A stretch of 64,000 bases of DNA from Nitrospira sp. CR1.1. Its GTDB lineage: Bacteria; Nitrospirota; Nitrospiria; Nitrospirales; Nitrospiraceae. Positions 1 to 9,002 of the stretch are shown here, in pieces. The notes beneath the pieces were generated by a model, which saw nothing but the letters and a program-made list of their open reading frames with translations, ran no database searches and was not told where the DNA came from. Every line of letters begins with the position of its first letter. The first letter of the stretch is position 1. A program made the position numbers and the translations under genes. The DNA is taken from NCBI GenBank assembly GCA_014055465.1, contig WIAF01000003.1, positions 1-64,000 on the forward strand, given 5' to 3'.

Positions 1-1
1 T

Positions 2-718
2 TCAACCACACCGCCACCACCGTCAACGACCCCTCCACCTCCACCGCCTTCGACGACGCCGCCCCCGCCGCCGCCGGCCAGCTCGTTAACGCCGATGCTC
101 CAAGCCTTTCCATCATCGCTCTCACTCACGGCCGCGCAAGGAAACACCGTGTCCGGCATTTTCAATTTGCAAAAGTCCAGCACGCAACAGAGCAGCTATA
201 GCATCAGCGCAAACCAGTCGTGGACGACGCTGAATCCGCCTTACGGCAGCACGCAGACCATCACGACGGAAATTGATCCCATCACGGTGACGGTCAACAC
301 GTCGACCATGAACGTGGGAAACTACACGGGAGTTGTCTATATCGTGGAGAGCGGCCCGAACGGATCGCAAACCATGCGTATCCCCGTCTCACTGTCCGTC
401 CTCGCCAGTGGCAGCACGACGCCGCCCCCGCCCTCGCCGACGGCAAGCGCGACCTCGCCGCCACCACCTCCTTCTGCATCGGCAACCGGCACGGTCACGG
501 TCATGTGGAATGCCAACACTGAGGCAGACCTGCAGGGCTACCGCGTGTATGTCGGCACGAGTTCCGGTGCCCGCACGCAGGCCTTCGACGTGGGCAACGT
601 GACCTCGACGCGGCTGACTCTGCCCTTGGGTTCCACCTATTTCTTTGTCGTGACGGCCTATGACAAAAGCGGCAATGAAAGTTCTCCATCGGGAGAATTG
701 AGTCGAAGCCTATTCTAG
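2..718 (+). CDS. Proline-rich protein with BACON-like and fibronectin III-like domains (5' truncated)
   Basis: The reading frame is open from base 2, so the start lies outside the window. The visible part begins with a Pro/Thr-rich linker, then a beta-rich domain of about 95 residues with a W-x-x-L-N-P segment like BACON or bacterial Ig-type modules. A second Pro/Ala/Ser linker follows, then a C-terminal fibronectin III-like domain containing LQGYRVYVG and FFVVTAYDKSGNESSPS. This layout is typical of exported or surface proteins with beta-sandwich modules on flexible linkers. No catalytic domain is visible in the remaining piece. A strong hairpin follows the stop. Function is unknown; the domain names are motif impressions. 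Confidence 0.75.
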   Translation, partial: STTPPPPSTTPPPPPPSTTPPPPPPASSLTPMLQAFPSSLSLTAAQGNTVSGIFNLQKSSTQQSSYSISANQSWTTLNPPYGSTQTITTEIDPITVTVNTSTMNVGNYTGVVYIVESGPNGSQTMRIPVSLSVLASGSTTPPPPSPTASATSPPPPPSASATGTVTVMWNANTEADLQGYRVYVGTSSGARTQAFDVGNVTSTRLTLPLGSTYFFVVTAYDKSGNESSPSGELSRSLF

Positions 719-778
719 GAATATGTCTGTTCAACAGACTTGACCGCTCTTCCCTCAAGCCTGTATAACGGGCTGTAC

Positions 779-822
779 TTTTGAGCCCGCTCCGGAGGCA
801 CTGTCTTCGAGCGGGCTCAAAA
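779..822. terminator. Strong hairpin between the FN3 gene and tRNA-Arg
   Basis: A 14-bp perfect inverted repeat (TTTTGAGCCCGCTC with GAGCGGGCTCAAAA) surrounds a 16-nt loop. The A and T tails make it a plausible bidirectional intrinsic terminator. It ends the FN3-like gene and insulates the tRNA gene starting 9 bases later. Confidence 0.75.
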
Positions 823-831
823 GTGTGGGCA

Positions 832-907
832 GCGCCCGTAGCTCAATGGATAGAGCATCTGACTACGGATCAGAAGGTTACAGGTTCAAGTCCTGTCGGG
901 CGCACCA
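832..907 (+). tRNA. tRNA-Arg (anticodon ACG)
   Basis: Cloverleaf: acceptor GCGCCCG pairs with CGGGCGC. The D arm is GCTC/GAGC, the anticodon arm TCTGA-CTACGGA-TCAGA gives anticodon ACG, and the T arm is ACAGG-TTCAAGT-CCTGT. Discriminator A and an encoded CCA end the gene. The A at position 34 would be read as inosine for CGU/CGC/CGA codons. Confidence 0.95.
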
Positions 908-1415
908 TTTAGATAACACTCCTTCGGTTCTTCCCTGTTCAACGACAGCCCATCCTCCCTGCCTTTTCACAGTGCCGCCGGAAATACCTTGAAATCCTCG
1001 GATAGGAACCGACCTCATAGAGGCGGTTCTGCATCTCCGCCTGAATGGTTGCATAGGATCTTTGCCGACCCACGTGTCCAAGGGAGAGCCGAGCCGCTGT
1101 ACATCGGAGGCAGACCGCGTCGGTATCGATCCACAGTCATACGGAAGTGGCCGAATCCGGTTGGCTGGCCGATACCTCAGGGAGAGAGGCCCTGTCGCCG
1201 ATACGCCACTCCTCGACCCGAATCGCACAGGTGGCAAGAACGGAACGCATGCTGCGATCGTGGCAAGGCCGACATCCATGTCTCGTACCATCCTTCCCCT
1301 CCTATCACTGAGGACATCCTCCTGCGGTTAAAGGCAGGACGTCGTTCATCATGACCGCATGACATTTACCTGCTTCTCCGGCGCCGGTAGACAGGATACA
1401 GTCGTCCGCTGGTAC
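908..1415. other. Intergenic stretch, no gene recognised
   Basis: About 500 bases after the tRNA. Open frames exist on both strands, but none has a ribosome binding site, a recognisable motif or plausible composition. The minus-strand frame runs into the tRNA, a classic artefact. Confidence 0.6.
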
Positions 1416-1464
1416 TCAAACTAGGGCCATGCCTAGTTTGAGGATCGCCACATCCTGTTAGTCT
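1416..1464 (+). promoter_or_regulatory. CTAG-palindrome promoter P1 (YtxH gene)
   Basis: The clearest copy of the recurrent element: arms TCAAACTAGG and CCTAGTTTGA (10 bp each, perfect) around GCCATG. A TAGTCT -10-like hexamer lies at 1459-1464, 22 nt after CCTAG. The YtxH start is about 100 nt further on. Confidence 0.65.
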
Positions 1465-1560
1465 GATTGCACGCGCACAGCAGGTAATCAGTAGTCACGG
1501 GAAACGCGCGTAGGTTTGGAGTTCGTCACCATTCACGGACACGGTCGAAGGAGGTCACAC

Positions 1561-1887
1561 ATGCATACAGATGATTCTTCCAACTGGTCGGCATTTTTGG
1601 CGGGCGCGCTGATCGGAGCAGGGGTAGCACTACTCCTGGCTCCCCAATCAGGCAACGAACTTCGCTCGACCCTTCGTAATTATGCTTCCAGGGCCAAGGA
1701 CGAACTGGATGAGGCAACGGAACAGGGACGCGCAGCCTGGGACTCGGCCGTGGAGCGAGGCCAGGATTATGTCGAAGGTGGCAAACAAACCCTGCGAAAG
1801 GCCGGACGCGCCGCCCGCGAGTTTGTGGACGAAACCATGCAGACTGCGGAACGGGCGGCGGAAGAAGCGACATCACGGCGCGGGTAA
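1561..1887 (+). CDS. YtxH domain-containing protein
   Basis: A 108-residue protein. It has one N-terminal hydrophobic segment (roughly residues 9-28, WSAFLAGALIGAGVALLLAP) and a long charged, Ala-rich helix, which is the YtxH/gas-vesicle-like pattern of small membrane-anchored stress proteins. The start is set by GGAGG eight bases upstream of this ATG; the open frame extends further 5' but without a binding site. It probably sits in the inner membrane with a cytoplasmic coiled coil; its molecular role is unknown. It lies under promoter P1 and upstream of a BON lipoprotein, so a role in envelope or osmotic stress is inferred. Confidence 0.8.
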   Translation: MHTDDSSNWSAFLAGALIGAGVALLLAPQSGNELRSTLRNYASRAKDELDEATEQGRAAWDSAVERGQDYVEGGKQTLRKAGRAAREFVDETMQTAERAAEEATSRRG

Positions 1888-1948
1888 GTCCTCTCTGCGC
1901 GGCAGTAGGAGTGCCGGCGCACATGGCTAGAAAAGGGGTTCCATCATC

Positions 1949-2254
1949 ATGAAACATCTGACTCATTTCATGTTCGGCCTCACCATGATCATGCTGGTGG
2001 GCTGCCAATCCACGACCGGCAAAACCGCGGGGCAAACCATCGATGACGCCTCCATCACCACAGCGGTGCAAGCTAAACTGTCTTCGGACCGGCTCTCGAA
2101 CTTCTCGCGGATCGATGTCGATACCGAGCGCGGGGTGGTGACCCTGAACGGGGTTGTCAAATCTGCAGAACAAAAAATGCGGGTCGTTGAACTGACACGC
2201 GGGGTAGCCGGCGTGCGCACCGTGAATAATAACTTACAAATTCAAGCCCCATAA
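1949..2254 (+). CDS. BON domain lipoprotein
   Basis: A 101-residue protein. Residues 1-19 form a lipoprotein signal ending in LVGC, with Cys19 as the lipidated residue. The rest is a single BON domain (DDASITTAVQAKL, GVVTLNGVV, GVAGVRTVNNNL), a fold known from OsmY and other envelope stress proteins that bind phospholipid membranes. It lies 61 nt after the YtxH gene on the same strand and is probably co-transcribed from P1. Location is expected to be periplasmic, anchored in the outer or inner membrane. Confidence 0.85.
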   Translation: MKHLTHFMFGLTMIMLVGCQSTTGKTAGQTIDDASITTAVQAKLSSDRLSNFSRIDVDTERGVVTLNGVVKSAEQKMRVVELTRGVAGVRTVNNNLQIQAP

Positions 2255-2318
2255 AAAATCAAACCGATCACACATAGGCGGAGGCGATGGCAGGCAGCGA
2301 TCCATCGCCCGCTTAGGT

Positions 2319-2515
2319 CTGGCCCACATTATTCATGACGGTTCGTCGTGCAATCGCCGAGTCACGTGGGGAACGGGCACGGAGCCGGGAGGAGCCACGG
2401 CTTGTCCATTCGGTCCTCACCCAACAGGTACGTTCCGGGGATATCCGCCTGCGAGATCACCTCGGGCGGTGAACCGCTCCGCGGCATGGGGTCTATTGCA
2501 TGAATGCGGCCCGAT
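2319..2515. repeat. CTAG-type MITE-like repeat, diverged copy 1
   Basis: The left end CTGGCCCACATTATTCATGA and the following core (TTCGTCGTGCAATCGCCGAG) match the better preserved copy at 44733-44928. The right end (GCATGAATGCGGCCC) is decayed. Length, about 197 bases, equals that of the complete copy. It fills the gap between the BON gene and the next operon. Confidence 0.5.
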
Positions 2516-2625
2516 ACCAGTCTCCGGATGCACCGGCCGCCGGTTTCAAAACCTCGAGGCGTGCGTACGGGCTCGCCTACCTTATAGCCAACAGGTATGA
2601 GACGCAGGTAGCACCTCTGGGCAGA

Positions 2626-2670
2626 CTAGGGCTCTGCCCAGTTCAAAGGTCACCTTCGCACCGTTAATCT
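2626..2670 (+). promoter_or_regulatory. CTAG-palindrome promoter P2 (DUF883-DUF1469 operon)
   Basis: CTAGG-GCTCTG-CCCAG at 2626-2641, then 23 nt, then TAATCT at 2665-2670. The first gene of the operon starts at 2723. Confidence 0.6.
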
Positions 2671-2722
2671 GTGCAGTATGGTGATCGAAGGCGCACATCC
2701 CTATACTTGGTGAGGAGGATCA

Positions 2723-3073
2723 ATGGATCAGGATATGAAGAGAATGGAAGGCCGAGCGAAAGACGGCGCATCGTTAATTAAGGACACCATCGAGCAAACC
2801 GCCGCCTCTGCAGAACACCTTGCCAAACGCACCGGTGAGGCAGTCGAATCGACCGTTGACCAGATACGCGAGCAGGTATCCGACGGCAGCACAGCCGACA
2901 AGGCAATGGACGCCGCCGTACGCAAAACCAAAGAAACATCTGCGTATTTCCGAGAACAGGGGATAGCAGGGGTCGTCGAGGATCTTGAGACGTTGATCCG
3001 ACGCTATCCGCTCCAGGCACTCCTGGTCGGATTGGGATGTGGATACCTCTTATCCCGCGCCAGGACTGACTAA
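2723..3073 (+). CDS. DUF883 (ElaB/YqjD-like) membrane-anchored protein
   Basis: A 116-residue protein. A long charged helix ends in a hydrophobic C-terminal segment (RRYPLQALLVGLGCGYLLSRA), the hallmark of the ElaB/YqjD/DUF883 family. E. coli members tether to the inner membrane and bind ribosomes in stationary phase. GAGGAGG precedes the ATG. It is the first gene of a compact operon with a DUF1469 holin-like gene and a DUF3618-like gene, an arrangement resembling yqjD-yqjE-yqjK. Transcription is probably from P2. Confidence 0.85.
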   Translation: MDQDMKRMEGRAKDGASLIKDTIEQTAASAEHLAKRTGEAVESTVDQIREQVSDGSTADKAMDAAVRKTKETSAYFREQGIAGVVEDLETLIRRYPLQALLVGLGCGYLLSRARTD

Positions 3074-3092
3074 CCGGACGAGGACGAGAGCA

Positions 3093-3500
3093 ATGGAAAA
3101 TCCCCATCCGATTTCGATCGCGTCATTGGTGACAGGTCTGGTTGAGGATATCCGACGCCTCTTTGCCCAGGAAATGCAGCTGGCCCGGCATGAAATGCAG
3201 CATGAGTTAGGGAAGGTCGTCAAAGGAGCGATGCACGCCGGTATCGCGGTGATGCTGGCATTGTTGGCTTCTTTCTTTCTGCTCATGACGTTCGTGCATC
3301 TCTTGCATTCGTACAGTGGCCTCCCCTTGTGGGCCTGTTATGGAATCGTCGGGCTACTTTCCGCCGCAGGGGGCGCCGCCTTTTTCGCTCGCCTGATGAC
3401 CATCGGAACCACCCTTCGGCTCTGGCCGTTTCGCACCTTTTACTCCTTAAAGGAAGATGCCAAATGGATCAAAGAACAGCTGCTATCAACCAAGACCTAA
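3093..3500 (+). CDS. DUF1469 / phage holin superfamily III membrane protein (YqjE-like)
   Basis: A 135-residue protein. An amphipathic N-terminal region (LVEDIRRLFAQEMQLARHEM) is followed by two transmembrane helices (about residues 50-72 and 80-105), the standard YqjE/DUF1469 pattern. The ATG at 3093 is chosen because GAGGACGAGAG precedes it; the frame opens further 5' inside the DUF883 gene. It lies 19 nt after the DUF883 stop and overlaps the next gene by 37 nt, indicating translational coupling. It is an inner-membrane protein of unknown mechanism. Confidence 0.85.
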   Translation: MENPHPISIASLVTGLVEDIRRLFAQEMQLARHEMQHELGKVVKGAMHAGIAVMLALLASFFLLMTFVHLLHSYSGLPLWACYGIVGLLSAAGGAAFFARLMTIGTTLRLWPFRTFYSLKEDAKWIKEQLLSTKT

Positions 3501-4189
3501 AAGATATTGTGGACACGAGATCGGATATTGCCAGAAAGCTCGAACTGTTGGAACAACGCATCAAAGACACGGCGGAGGGAGCGACGATGAAAGTTTCGCG
3601 CTTACTCGATGAAGGATCCCAAAGCGTGACGCAGTTGGTCGATAAAACCACAGCGGCTTTGAATCCTGTTCAGAAGGTCGATGCCTACCCCTGGCTCATG
3701 CTTGGGGGCGCCATGTGCGCGGGATACGCGATCGGCCTCCTGGAGGCCCGTACGCGAGCACCAGGCCGCGGTGTCTATGCCTACTATCCGCCAGGCGCCC
3801 ACGCATCCAGGATCATGCCGGAGCCTGAGGGCAAACAAAAGAAGACTGCCCGGCGCGCCGAAGGGATCTACGATTATTATCCCGATCCGCAGAGGGCCCG
3901 CAGGACGGAAAGACAGAGCCGCCCCGGTATATGGGAAACGATGAGCCGCGAACTCGGGGCCGATACGGACCAAGCCAAAGCAGCCTTGATGCAAGCAGGC
4001 TGTTCCCTCATGGTCGAATTTGCAAGCAAGTTGATCCCTGAAATCGCGCGGTCCTTCGGCGTGATCCTTCCCTCTCAGGGGAAGCCGGGAAAGAACGCCC
4101 GGGAGCCTTACGGGAAACCTCCACACTCAGAATCCACAGCAGGCAGGGGCGCCCGCCCTTCGGGCGGCGCGGCGTCACCCTTCAGTTGA
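3464..4189 (+). CDS. DUF3618-like membrane-associated protein
   Basis: A 241-residue protein starting inside the end of the DUF1469 gene. AAAGGAAG lies upstream of the chosen ATG; the longer open frame has no binding site. The first 60 residues are a helical segment (DIVDTRSDIARKLELLEQRI) resembling DUF3618. A short hydrophobic stretch (PWLMLGGAMCAGYAIGLLE) follows near residue 80. The C-terminal half is Arg/Pro/Tyr-rich with a duplicated Y-x-Y-Y-P motif (YAYYPPG, YDYYPDP). It is the third gene of the DUF883 operon. The tail is not recognised. Confidence 0.7.
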   Translation: MDQRTAAINQDLKDIVDTRSDIARKLELLEQRIKDTAEGATMKVSRLLDEGSQSVTQLVDKTTAALNPVQKVDAYPWLMLGGAMCAGYAIGLLEARTRAPGRGVYAYYPPGAHASRIMPEPEGKQKKTARRAEGIYDYYPDPQRARRTERQSRPGIWETMSRELGADTDQAKAALMQAGCSLMVEFASKLIPEIARSFGVILPSQGKPGKNAREPYGKPPHSESTAGRGARPSGGAASPFS

Positions 4190-4208
4190 GACGACCAGAG
4201 GAGCCAGA

Positions 4209-5147
4209 GTGTCGGCGTCGCTGACCAGCGCATCACCACGATGGAATCCCTGGAAACTCGGCGGATTGGGGTGGAAAGAATTCGGACACCGTCTATGGAC
4301 CGACAGCCAGAAGGATGACATACTCGGCCGTGCGGCTCAATTGGCCTATTACTTCCTCCTGGCGCTCTTTCCTGCGTTACTCTTCCTCACCGCACTGCTA
4401 GGCCTTTTTCCGCTTGAACAGGTGTTGCCTGAATTGATGACCTACCTGCGGACGGTATTGCCGGCCGATGCCCTATCGTTATTGCAAAAATATTTGGATA
4501 GCGTGGTGACGGGAACCGGGAGCGACATCCTCTCGCTCGGTCTCCTCGGAGCCCTCTGGGCTTCTTCGAGCGGAGTCACAGCCGTCATGGAATCGCTCAA
4601 CGTCGTGTACGGCGCCCGGGAAAGCCGTCCTTTTTGGAAAGTTCGTCTCGTCGCCACTCTCCTGACGATCGGTCTTGCCGCGTTCATCATCGCCTCCATT
4701 ACGCTGATCCTCTATGGCGAGCGGATCGGTGCGTGGATTGCGGACATCGTAGGGTTGGGATGGCTGTTCCTGCTCACGTGGACCCTGTTGCAGTGGCCCG
4801 TGGCGATTGGGCTGATGTTGCTGGCGCTTGCGATCATTTACGCAGTCTGTCCCGACGTGGAACATGACTGGCGGTGGGTCACACCGGGATCCGTGGTGGC
4901 CGTCCTGCTCTGGACGGGGCTGTCAGTAGGCTTTAAAGTCTATGTCGATCATTTCGGCAACTACAACGCGGCCTACGGGTCTATTGCCGGAGTGATCGTT
5001 CTCATGTTGTGGCTCTATTTGACGGGAGTGGTGATCTTGCTCGGCGGCGAAATCAACGCGCAGATCGAGGGCGCGGCCTCAGCCTTGCGGTCAACCTCTG
5101 ATCGATCGCTCCACAAGCCTCCGCGGGCCACCTCCCGCACGGAATGA
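4209..5147 (+). CDS. YihY/virulence factor BrkB family membrane protein
   Basis: A 312-residue, six-helix inner-membrane protein. The YihY/BrkB signature is visible as LAYYFLLALFPALLFL (residues 46-61), the G-A-L-W-A-S-S-x-G motif near 117, and YNAAYGSIAGVIVLMLWLYLTGVVILLGGEINA near the end. The start is GTG with AGAGGAG 8 nt upstream. It begins 19 nt after the previous stop, so it may belong to the DUF883 operon. Family members are proposed transporters; the substrate is unknown. Confidence 0.9.
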   Translation: MSASLTSASPRWNPWKLGGLGWKEFGHRLWTDSQKDDILGRAAQLAYYFLLALFPALLFLTALLGLFPLEQVLPELMTYLRTVLPADALSLLQKYLDSVVTGTGSDILSLGLLGALWASSSGVTAVMESLNVVYGARESRPFWKVRLVATLLTIGLAAFIIASITLILYGERIGAWIADIVGLGWLFLLTWTLLQWPVAIGLMLLALAIIYAVCPDVEHDWRWVTPGSVVAVLLWTGLSVGFKVYVDHFGNYNAAYGSIAGVIVLMLWLYLTGVVILLGGEINAQIEGAASALRSTSDRSLHKPPRATSRTE

Positions 5148-5169
5148 GACAGAAGGAGACGTCAGGCGT

Positions 5170-6357
5170 ATGAAGCCAGGATCTGTCGAAACCCCAAAGG
5201 GAGAGTCCACGCGGGTGCCTCGTCTCGACGGACCAGCCGTTCCGGCGGCCAATCGTCATTTGTGGGAGATTACCCCCATCCGCGATCTCATGTGGCTGGG
5301 GGGAATCCTGTTTCTACTCTGGTTCGGCTATTACCTGCGGGGAGTGTTTACCCCTGTACTCATCGCGCTGCTCATGGCGTACCTCGTGAATCCTCTGGTC
5401 AGGCGGTCTGAAACAGCCTGGCACATCCCCAGACCCGTGACGATTTCTGTCGTGCTGTTTCTGTCCGCGCTCATGCTGGGCGGCCTCGTGACATGGCTGG
5501 GTCCATTACTCGCCGAGCAGGTGCAATCCTTCGCTGAACGGGTGCCTGGTTATCTTCAAAGTATCGCCACACAATACCATGTGACGCTGGGTGATTTTTC
5601 GGAACCGCTTTCGAGGATCGCCACCAGTCTCCGTGATGATCCCCTCTCCATTCTGACACCAATCTTCTCCGGTACCGGGCAGGCGTTTGGCGTGCTTGGG
5701 GCCGTCATCGGGACGACGGCTGACGTCACCCTGGCGCTGGTCTTGATTCCGATCTATTTCTTTTTTTTCGCCTGGCAGTTTGATAGCGCCCTCGCGCAAC
5801 TCAGACACTATATCCCGGCCGACTATCGGCCTCGAGCGCGCCACATCGTGCAGAGGATGGATCACGCGGTCAGCGGGTTTTTCCGGGGGCGTTTGACGAT
5901 CGCCCTGACCTCTGCCGTGCTCTACTCGGCGGGGTGGGCCTTAACCGGCATCCGGTATTGGTTCATCCTCGGCCTGATCACCGGCGTTCTCACCATTATT
6001 CCTTATGCCTCATTGATCGGCTGGCCTTTGGCCATTCTCTTGAAATATCTCGACGGGTTTACTTCCGGCGCCGGCGCGTTCGATCTGATGACCGTGGTCG
6101 TCTGGCCCTCCGTCGCGTACCTCGTGGTGCAATTCATCGAAAGTTGGCTGCTGACGCCCTGGGTGCAAAGCCAATCCATGGAAATGAGTGCGGTGACGGT
6201 CTTGATTGTGGTGTTCATCGGCGGGGCGTTAGGCGGCTTTTATGGCCTCTTACTGGCCATTCCGATTGCCGCGTGTATCAAGATCCTGCTGCAGGAACTC
6301 GTGCTTCCGCAGCTGAAACGGCAAGCCTCCGCTCTGCCCCTCTCTCCTGAACAGTGA
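5170..6357 (+). CDS. AI-2E family transporter (PerM-like)
   Basis: A 395-residue polytopic membrane protein. Helices occur at about residues 38-80 and 92-115, followed by a long amphipathic insert (140-215) and a C-terminal helix cluster. Family features include the P-Y-x-S/x-I-G-W-P motif near 280 and the PWVQSQSMEMSAVTVLIVVFIGGALGGFYGLLLAIPIAA segment region at 328-368. The AI-2E/PerM family includes the AI-2 exporter TqsA and Na+/H+ antiporters, so the substrate is open. It starts 22 nt after the YihY gene and its end abuts the TPP enzyme gene, suggesting one transcript. Confidence 0.9.
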   Translation: MKPGSVETPKGESTRVPRLDGPAVPAANRHLWEITPIRDLMWLGGILFLLWFGYYLRGVFTPVLIALLMAYLVNPLVRRSETAWHIPRPVTISVVLFLSALMLGGLVTWLGPLLAEQVQSFAERVPGYLQSIATQYHVTLGDFSEPLSRIATSLRDDPLSILTPIFSGTGQAFGVLGAVIGTTADVTLALVLIPIYFFFFAWQFDSALAQLRHYIPADYRPRARHIVQRMDHAVSGFFRGRLTIALTSAVLYSAGWALTGIRYWFILGLITGVLTIIPYASLIGWPLAILLKYLDGFTSGAGAFDLMTVVVWPSVAYLVVQFIESWLLTPWVQSQSMEMSAVTVLIVVFIGGALGGFYGLLLAIPIAACIKILLQELVLPQLKRQASALPLSPEQ

Positions 6358-6368
6358 AAGGACGCAAG

Positions 6369-8120
6369 ATGACGACCACCGTGGCAGATTTGTTAATCGA
6401 TCGGCTGATCAGCTGGGGGGTGGACACGATTTTCAGTCTGCCTGGTGACGGCATCAACGGCATTTATGAAGCCTTGCGGATACGCCAGGAGAAAATCAAA
6501 TTGATATTGGTCCGGCACGAAGAATCAGCCGCCTTGGCCGCCTGCGGGTATGCGAAATTTACGAGGCGACTGGGCGTGTGCCTCGCCACGTCCGGTCCGG
6601 GAGGCATCCATTTGCTGAACGGGTTGTACGATGCAAAATGTGACGGGCAGCCGGTGCTCGCCATCACGGGGCATACGTACCACGATTTAATCGGCACCCA
6701 CTATCAGCAGGATGTCGACCTGGAACGGCTGTGCGCCGACGTCGCCGCCTATAGCCAGCGGGTCATGAGCCCGGCTCACGTCGGCAACGTCCTGGACGAA
6801 GCCATCAAAACGGCTATCTCAAGGCGGACGGTGGCCCATATCACGATTCCCAAAGATATCCAGGAGTGGAGCGTGGAAGAGTACAGATCCAAGGCGAATA
6901 TTCCCGGCCATAGCGGCGATCTGTACAGCGACCCCCTGCCCCTGCCCTCCCAATCGCTGATTGAGAAGGCGGCAGCCGTCATCAACGCGGGATCGAAAAT
7001 CGCCATCCTGGCCGGACGCGGCTGTCTGGGGGCAAGAGCAGAAGTCCTTCAACTGGCCGAGTTGCTCGGCGCGCCGATCATCAAGCCGCTCCTCGGCAAG
7101 GCGGTGGTGCCTGACGACCACCCGTTGACCACCGGCGGCATCGGCCTCCTCGGCACGGCCCCTTCGCAGGATGTCCTTGAAACATGCGACACGCTGATCA
7201 TCGCCGGCACGAGCTTTCCCTACCTGGAATTTTATCCGAAACCAGGCCAGGCGCGAGCCGTTCAAATCGATTTGGATGCCGCTCGCATTGGGCTGCGCTA
7301 CCCCGTCGAAGTCGGACTGGTCGGACATTGCTGGGATGTCCTTCGCGCGTTATTGCCCCTTCTGAAACAGAAACCGGATCGCGGGTTCCTCACCACCGCG
7401 CAAGCAAGCATGCAGCAATGGCATGAACTCATGGAAGCGCGCGGCACGAGGATGGATGCGCCGCTCAAGCCTCAGGTCGTCGTGCGCGCGGTCAACGAGT
7501 TCCTCGCCGACGACGCCATCATTTGTTGCGATACCGGCAGCGTCACCACCTGGGCGGCCCGGCATCTCACGATCAAAGGAAACATGGAATTTTCGGCATC
7601 CGGCACCCTCGCCTCCATGGGAAACGGCCTTCCGTATAGTCTAGGCGCCGGGATCGCCTATCCGGGGCGGCAGATTGTCTGTCTCGCGGGAGACGGGGGG
7701 TGCACGATGTTGATGGGAGAATTGGCCACGCTGGTGAGGTATGCCCTGCCGGTGAAAATCATCGTTCTGAAAAACAATCTCCTCGGCATGATCAAGTGGG
7801 AACAGCTGGCGTTCGAAGGGAATCCGCAATATGGCGTGGATCTTCAGCCGATCGATTTTGCCCTGTTCGCGAAAGCCTGCGGCGCGGAGGGATTCACGGT
7901 TGATGATCCGCGCCAGGTTCGGGACGTGCTTCGAGAAGCCTTCTCTGTCCCAGGCCCGGCCCTGGTCCAGGCCGTGATCGATCCGTTAGAACCACCGCTG
8001 CCGGGAAAGATTACCACGGCACAAGCCTGGCGATTTGCGACGGCATTAGCGAAGGGCCAAGATGACCGTTGGAGCATCCTCAAAACATTGATCGAGAGCA
8101 AAATCCGGGAGGTGGTGTAA
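6369..8120 (+). CDS. Thiamine-pyrophosphate enzyme, pyruvate oxidase / acetolactate synthase-like
   Basis: A 583-residue protein with the three-domain TPP enzyme fold. The N-terminal pyrimidine-binding domain carries the catalytic Glu in RHEESAALAA (near residue 50) and ATSGPGG. The central domain has AGRG near 210. The C-terminal domain has the TPP/Mg motif GDGG...LKNN (about residues 435-465). Family members decarboxylate pyruvate, giving acetate (PoxB type) or acetolactate. The absence of a small regulatory subunit gene nearby and the sequence style favour a PoxB-like or stress-associated enzyme over biosynthetic IlvB; this is inference. AAAGGA six bases before this ATG fixes the start, although an in-frame GTG lies 15 nt upstream. 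Confidence 0.8.
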   Translation: MTTTVADLLIDRLISWGVDTIFSLPGDGINGIYEALRIRQEKIKLILVRHEESAALAACGYAKFTRRLGVCLATSGPGGIHLLNGLYDAKCDGQPVLAITGHTYHDLIGTHYQQDVDLERLCADVAAYSQRVMSPAHVGNVLDEAIKTAISRRTVAHITIPKDIQEWSVEEYRSKANIPGHSGDLYSDPLPLPSQSLIEKAAAVINAGSKIAILAGRGCLGARAEVLQLAELLGAPIIKPLLGKAVVPDDHPLTTGGIGLLGTAPSQDVLETCDTLIIAGTSFPYLEFYPKPGQARAVQIDLDAARIGLRYPVEVGLVGHCWDVLRALLPLLKQKPDRGFLTTAQASMQQWHELMEARGTRMDAPLKPQVVVRAVNEFLADDAIICCDTGSVTTWAARHLTIKGNMEFSASGTLASMGNGLPYSLGAGIAYPGRQIVCLAGDGGCTMLMGELATLVRYALPVKIIVLKNNLLGMIKWEQLAFEGNPQYGVDLQPIDFALFAKACGAEGFTVDDPRQVRDVLREAFSVPGPALVQAVIDPLEPPLPGKITTAQAWRFATALAKGQDDRWSILKTLIESKIREVV

Positions 8121-8388
8121 AACGATCCCCTCTCTACTATTCCCCAAATGCGGACTGTCTATGGAACCGAGCGGTCGCCGGAGGCGGGCGATTACGGAAG
8201 GGGCGATGCGAGATTGTCGTGCAACATCCCGGGCTGAATTCACGCCACACTGACAATCTCCGGTTCAGCGTCATGGCCTGTCCTGTCTGACTGGGCAGCC
8301 GCACGGATATCCGGCAGGTCGCCTGAACTCCTCACTCAGATAGGCACCGCCCTCCGCGGGCAGGAAGGGGGTATACGACCTACGCTGA

Positions 8389-8651
8389 TCAGGCCACCTG
8401 CGCAACCTCACGCTGCATCGTCACGAAATGCGCATCACGGTTCCGCAGAATGACTTCATCAATGATGTCGCCGCACTGTACGCAACGCATGGCCATGAAC
8501 CAGTATCCTCCCAAGCTCTCCCCGACATCCATACAGCGTTCATCGACCAGGAATCCCCCGCAGCGGAGACACGCGCAAGTTTCGTGCAGAACGGGAGCAA
8601 TGTTCTGTCTGGTTCTTCCGGCTAAGGAGAGGGCACTCACGGTGGCGTTCA
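8389..8651 (-). CDS. Small zinc-ribbon protein, family copy 1
   Basis: An 87-residue protein with two CxxC knuckles: CLRCGG near residue 27 and CVQCGD near 60, followed by the family signature CGDIIDEVILRNR. It shares this pattern with two other small proteins in the window (49657 and 50759, minus strand). AAAAGGAG precedes the ATG at 8651. It is monocistronic under promoter P3. The fold predicts zinc binding; whether the target is nucleic acid or protein is unknown. Confidence 0.75.
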
Positions 8652-8718
8652 TACGATTCTCCTTTTCATAGTGATCTTGATTGCCTCCGGCGGATACTTC
8701 CACCGATTGTCACGATCA

Positions 8719-8763
8719 CTGATACCAGTCCCGTACGATCCACTCTACTAGCACTCCCCCCAG
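8719..8763 (-). promoter_or_regulatory. CTAG-palindrome promoter P3 (zinc ribbon 1)
   Basis: On the minus strand the element reads CTGGG-GGGAGT-GCTAG (8763-8748). After 23 nt comes TATCAG (8724-8719). The gene starts at 8651. Nothing else is seen between 8652 and 9002. Confidence 0.55.
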
Positions 8764-9002
8764 GTCCCAGGGTAAAGCACCCTGGCGATTGTTCAGCGCC
8801 CGTCACTTGGCCAACAGGTCCTACTGTTTGTAAGCGTTGAGCAGGAGGTGTCTGACCGTTGCCATGGATCACGTGGCAGCCGATCGAATCTCACGGTGCC
8901 CGATGAGGGCGGTAGGGAGAGGCGATGGTTGATCTCGACAGTGTTCAGGTCATGCACATAGCGACAGCTTGACGTTCCGACGTGCGCCGGACCTGCAACT
9001 CG

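Noticed and set aside
878-1291. Minus-strand 137-residue frame overlapping tRNA-Arg
   Set aside because: It reads through the antisense of the tRNA, lacks a binding site and has no recognisable motif.
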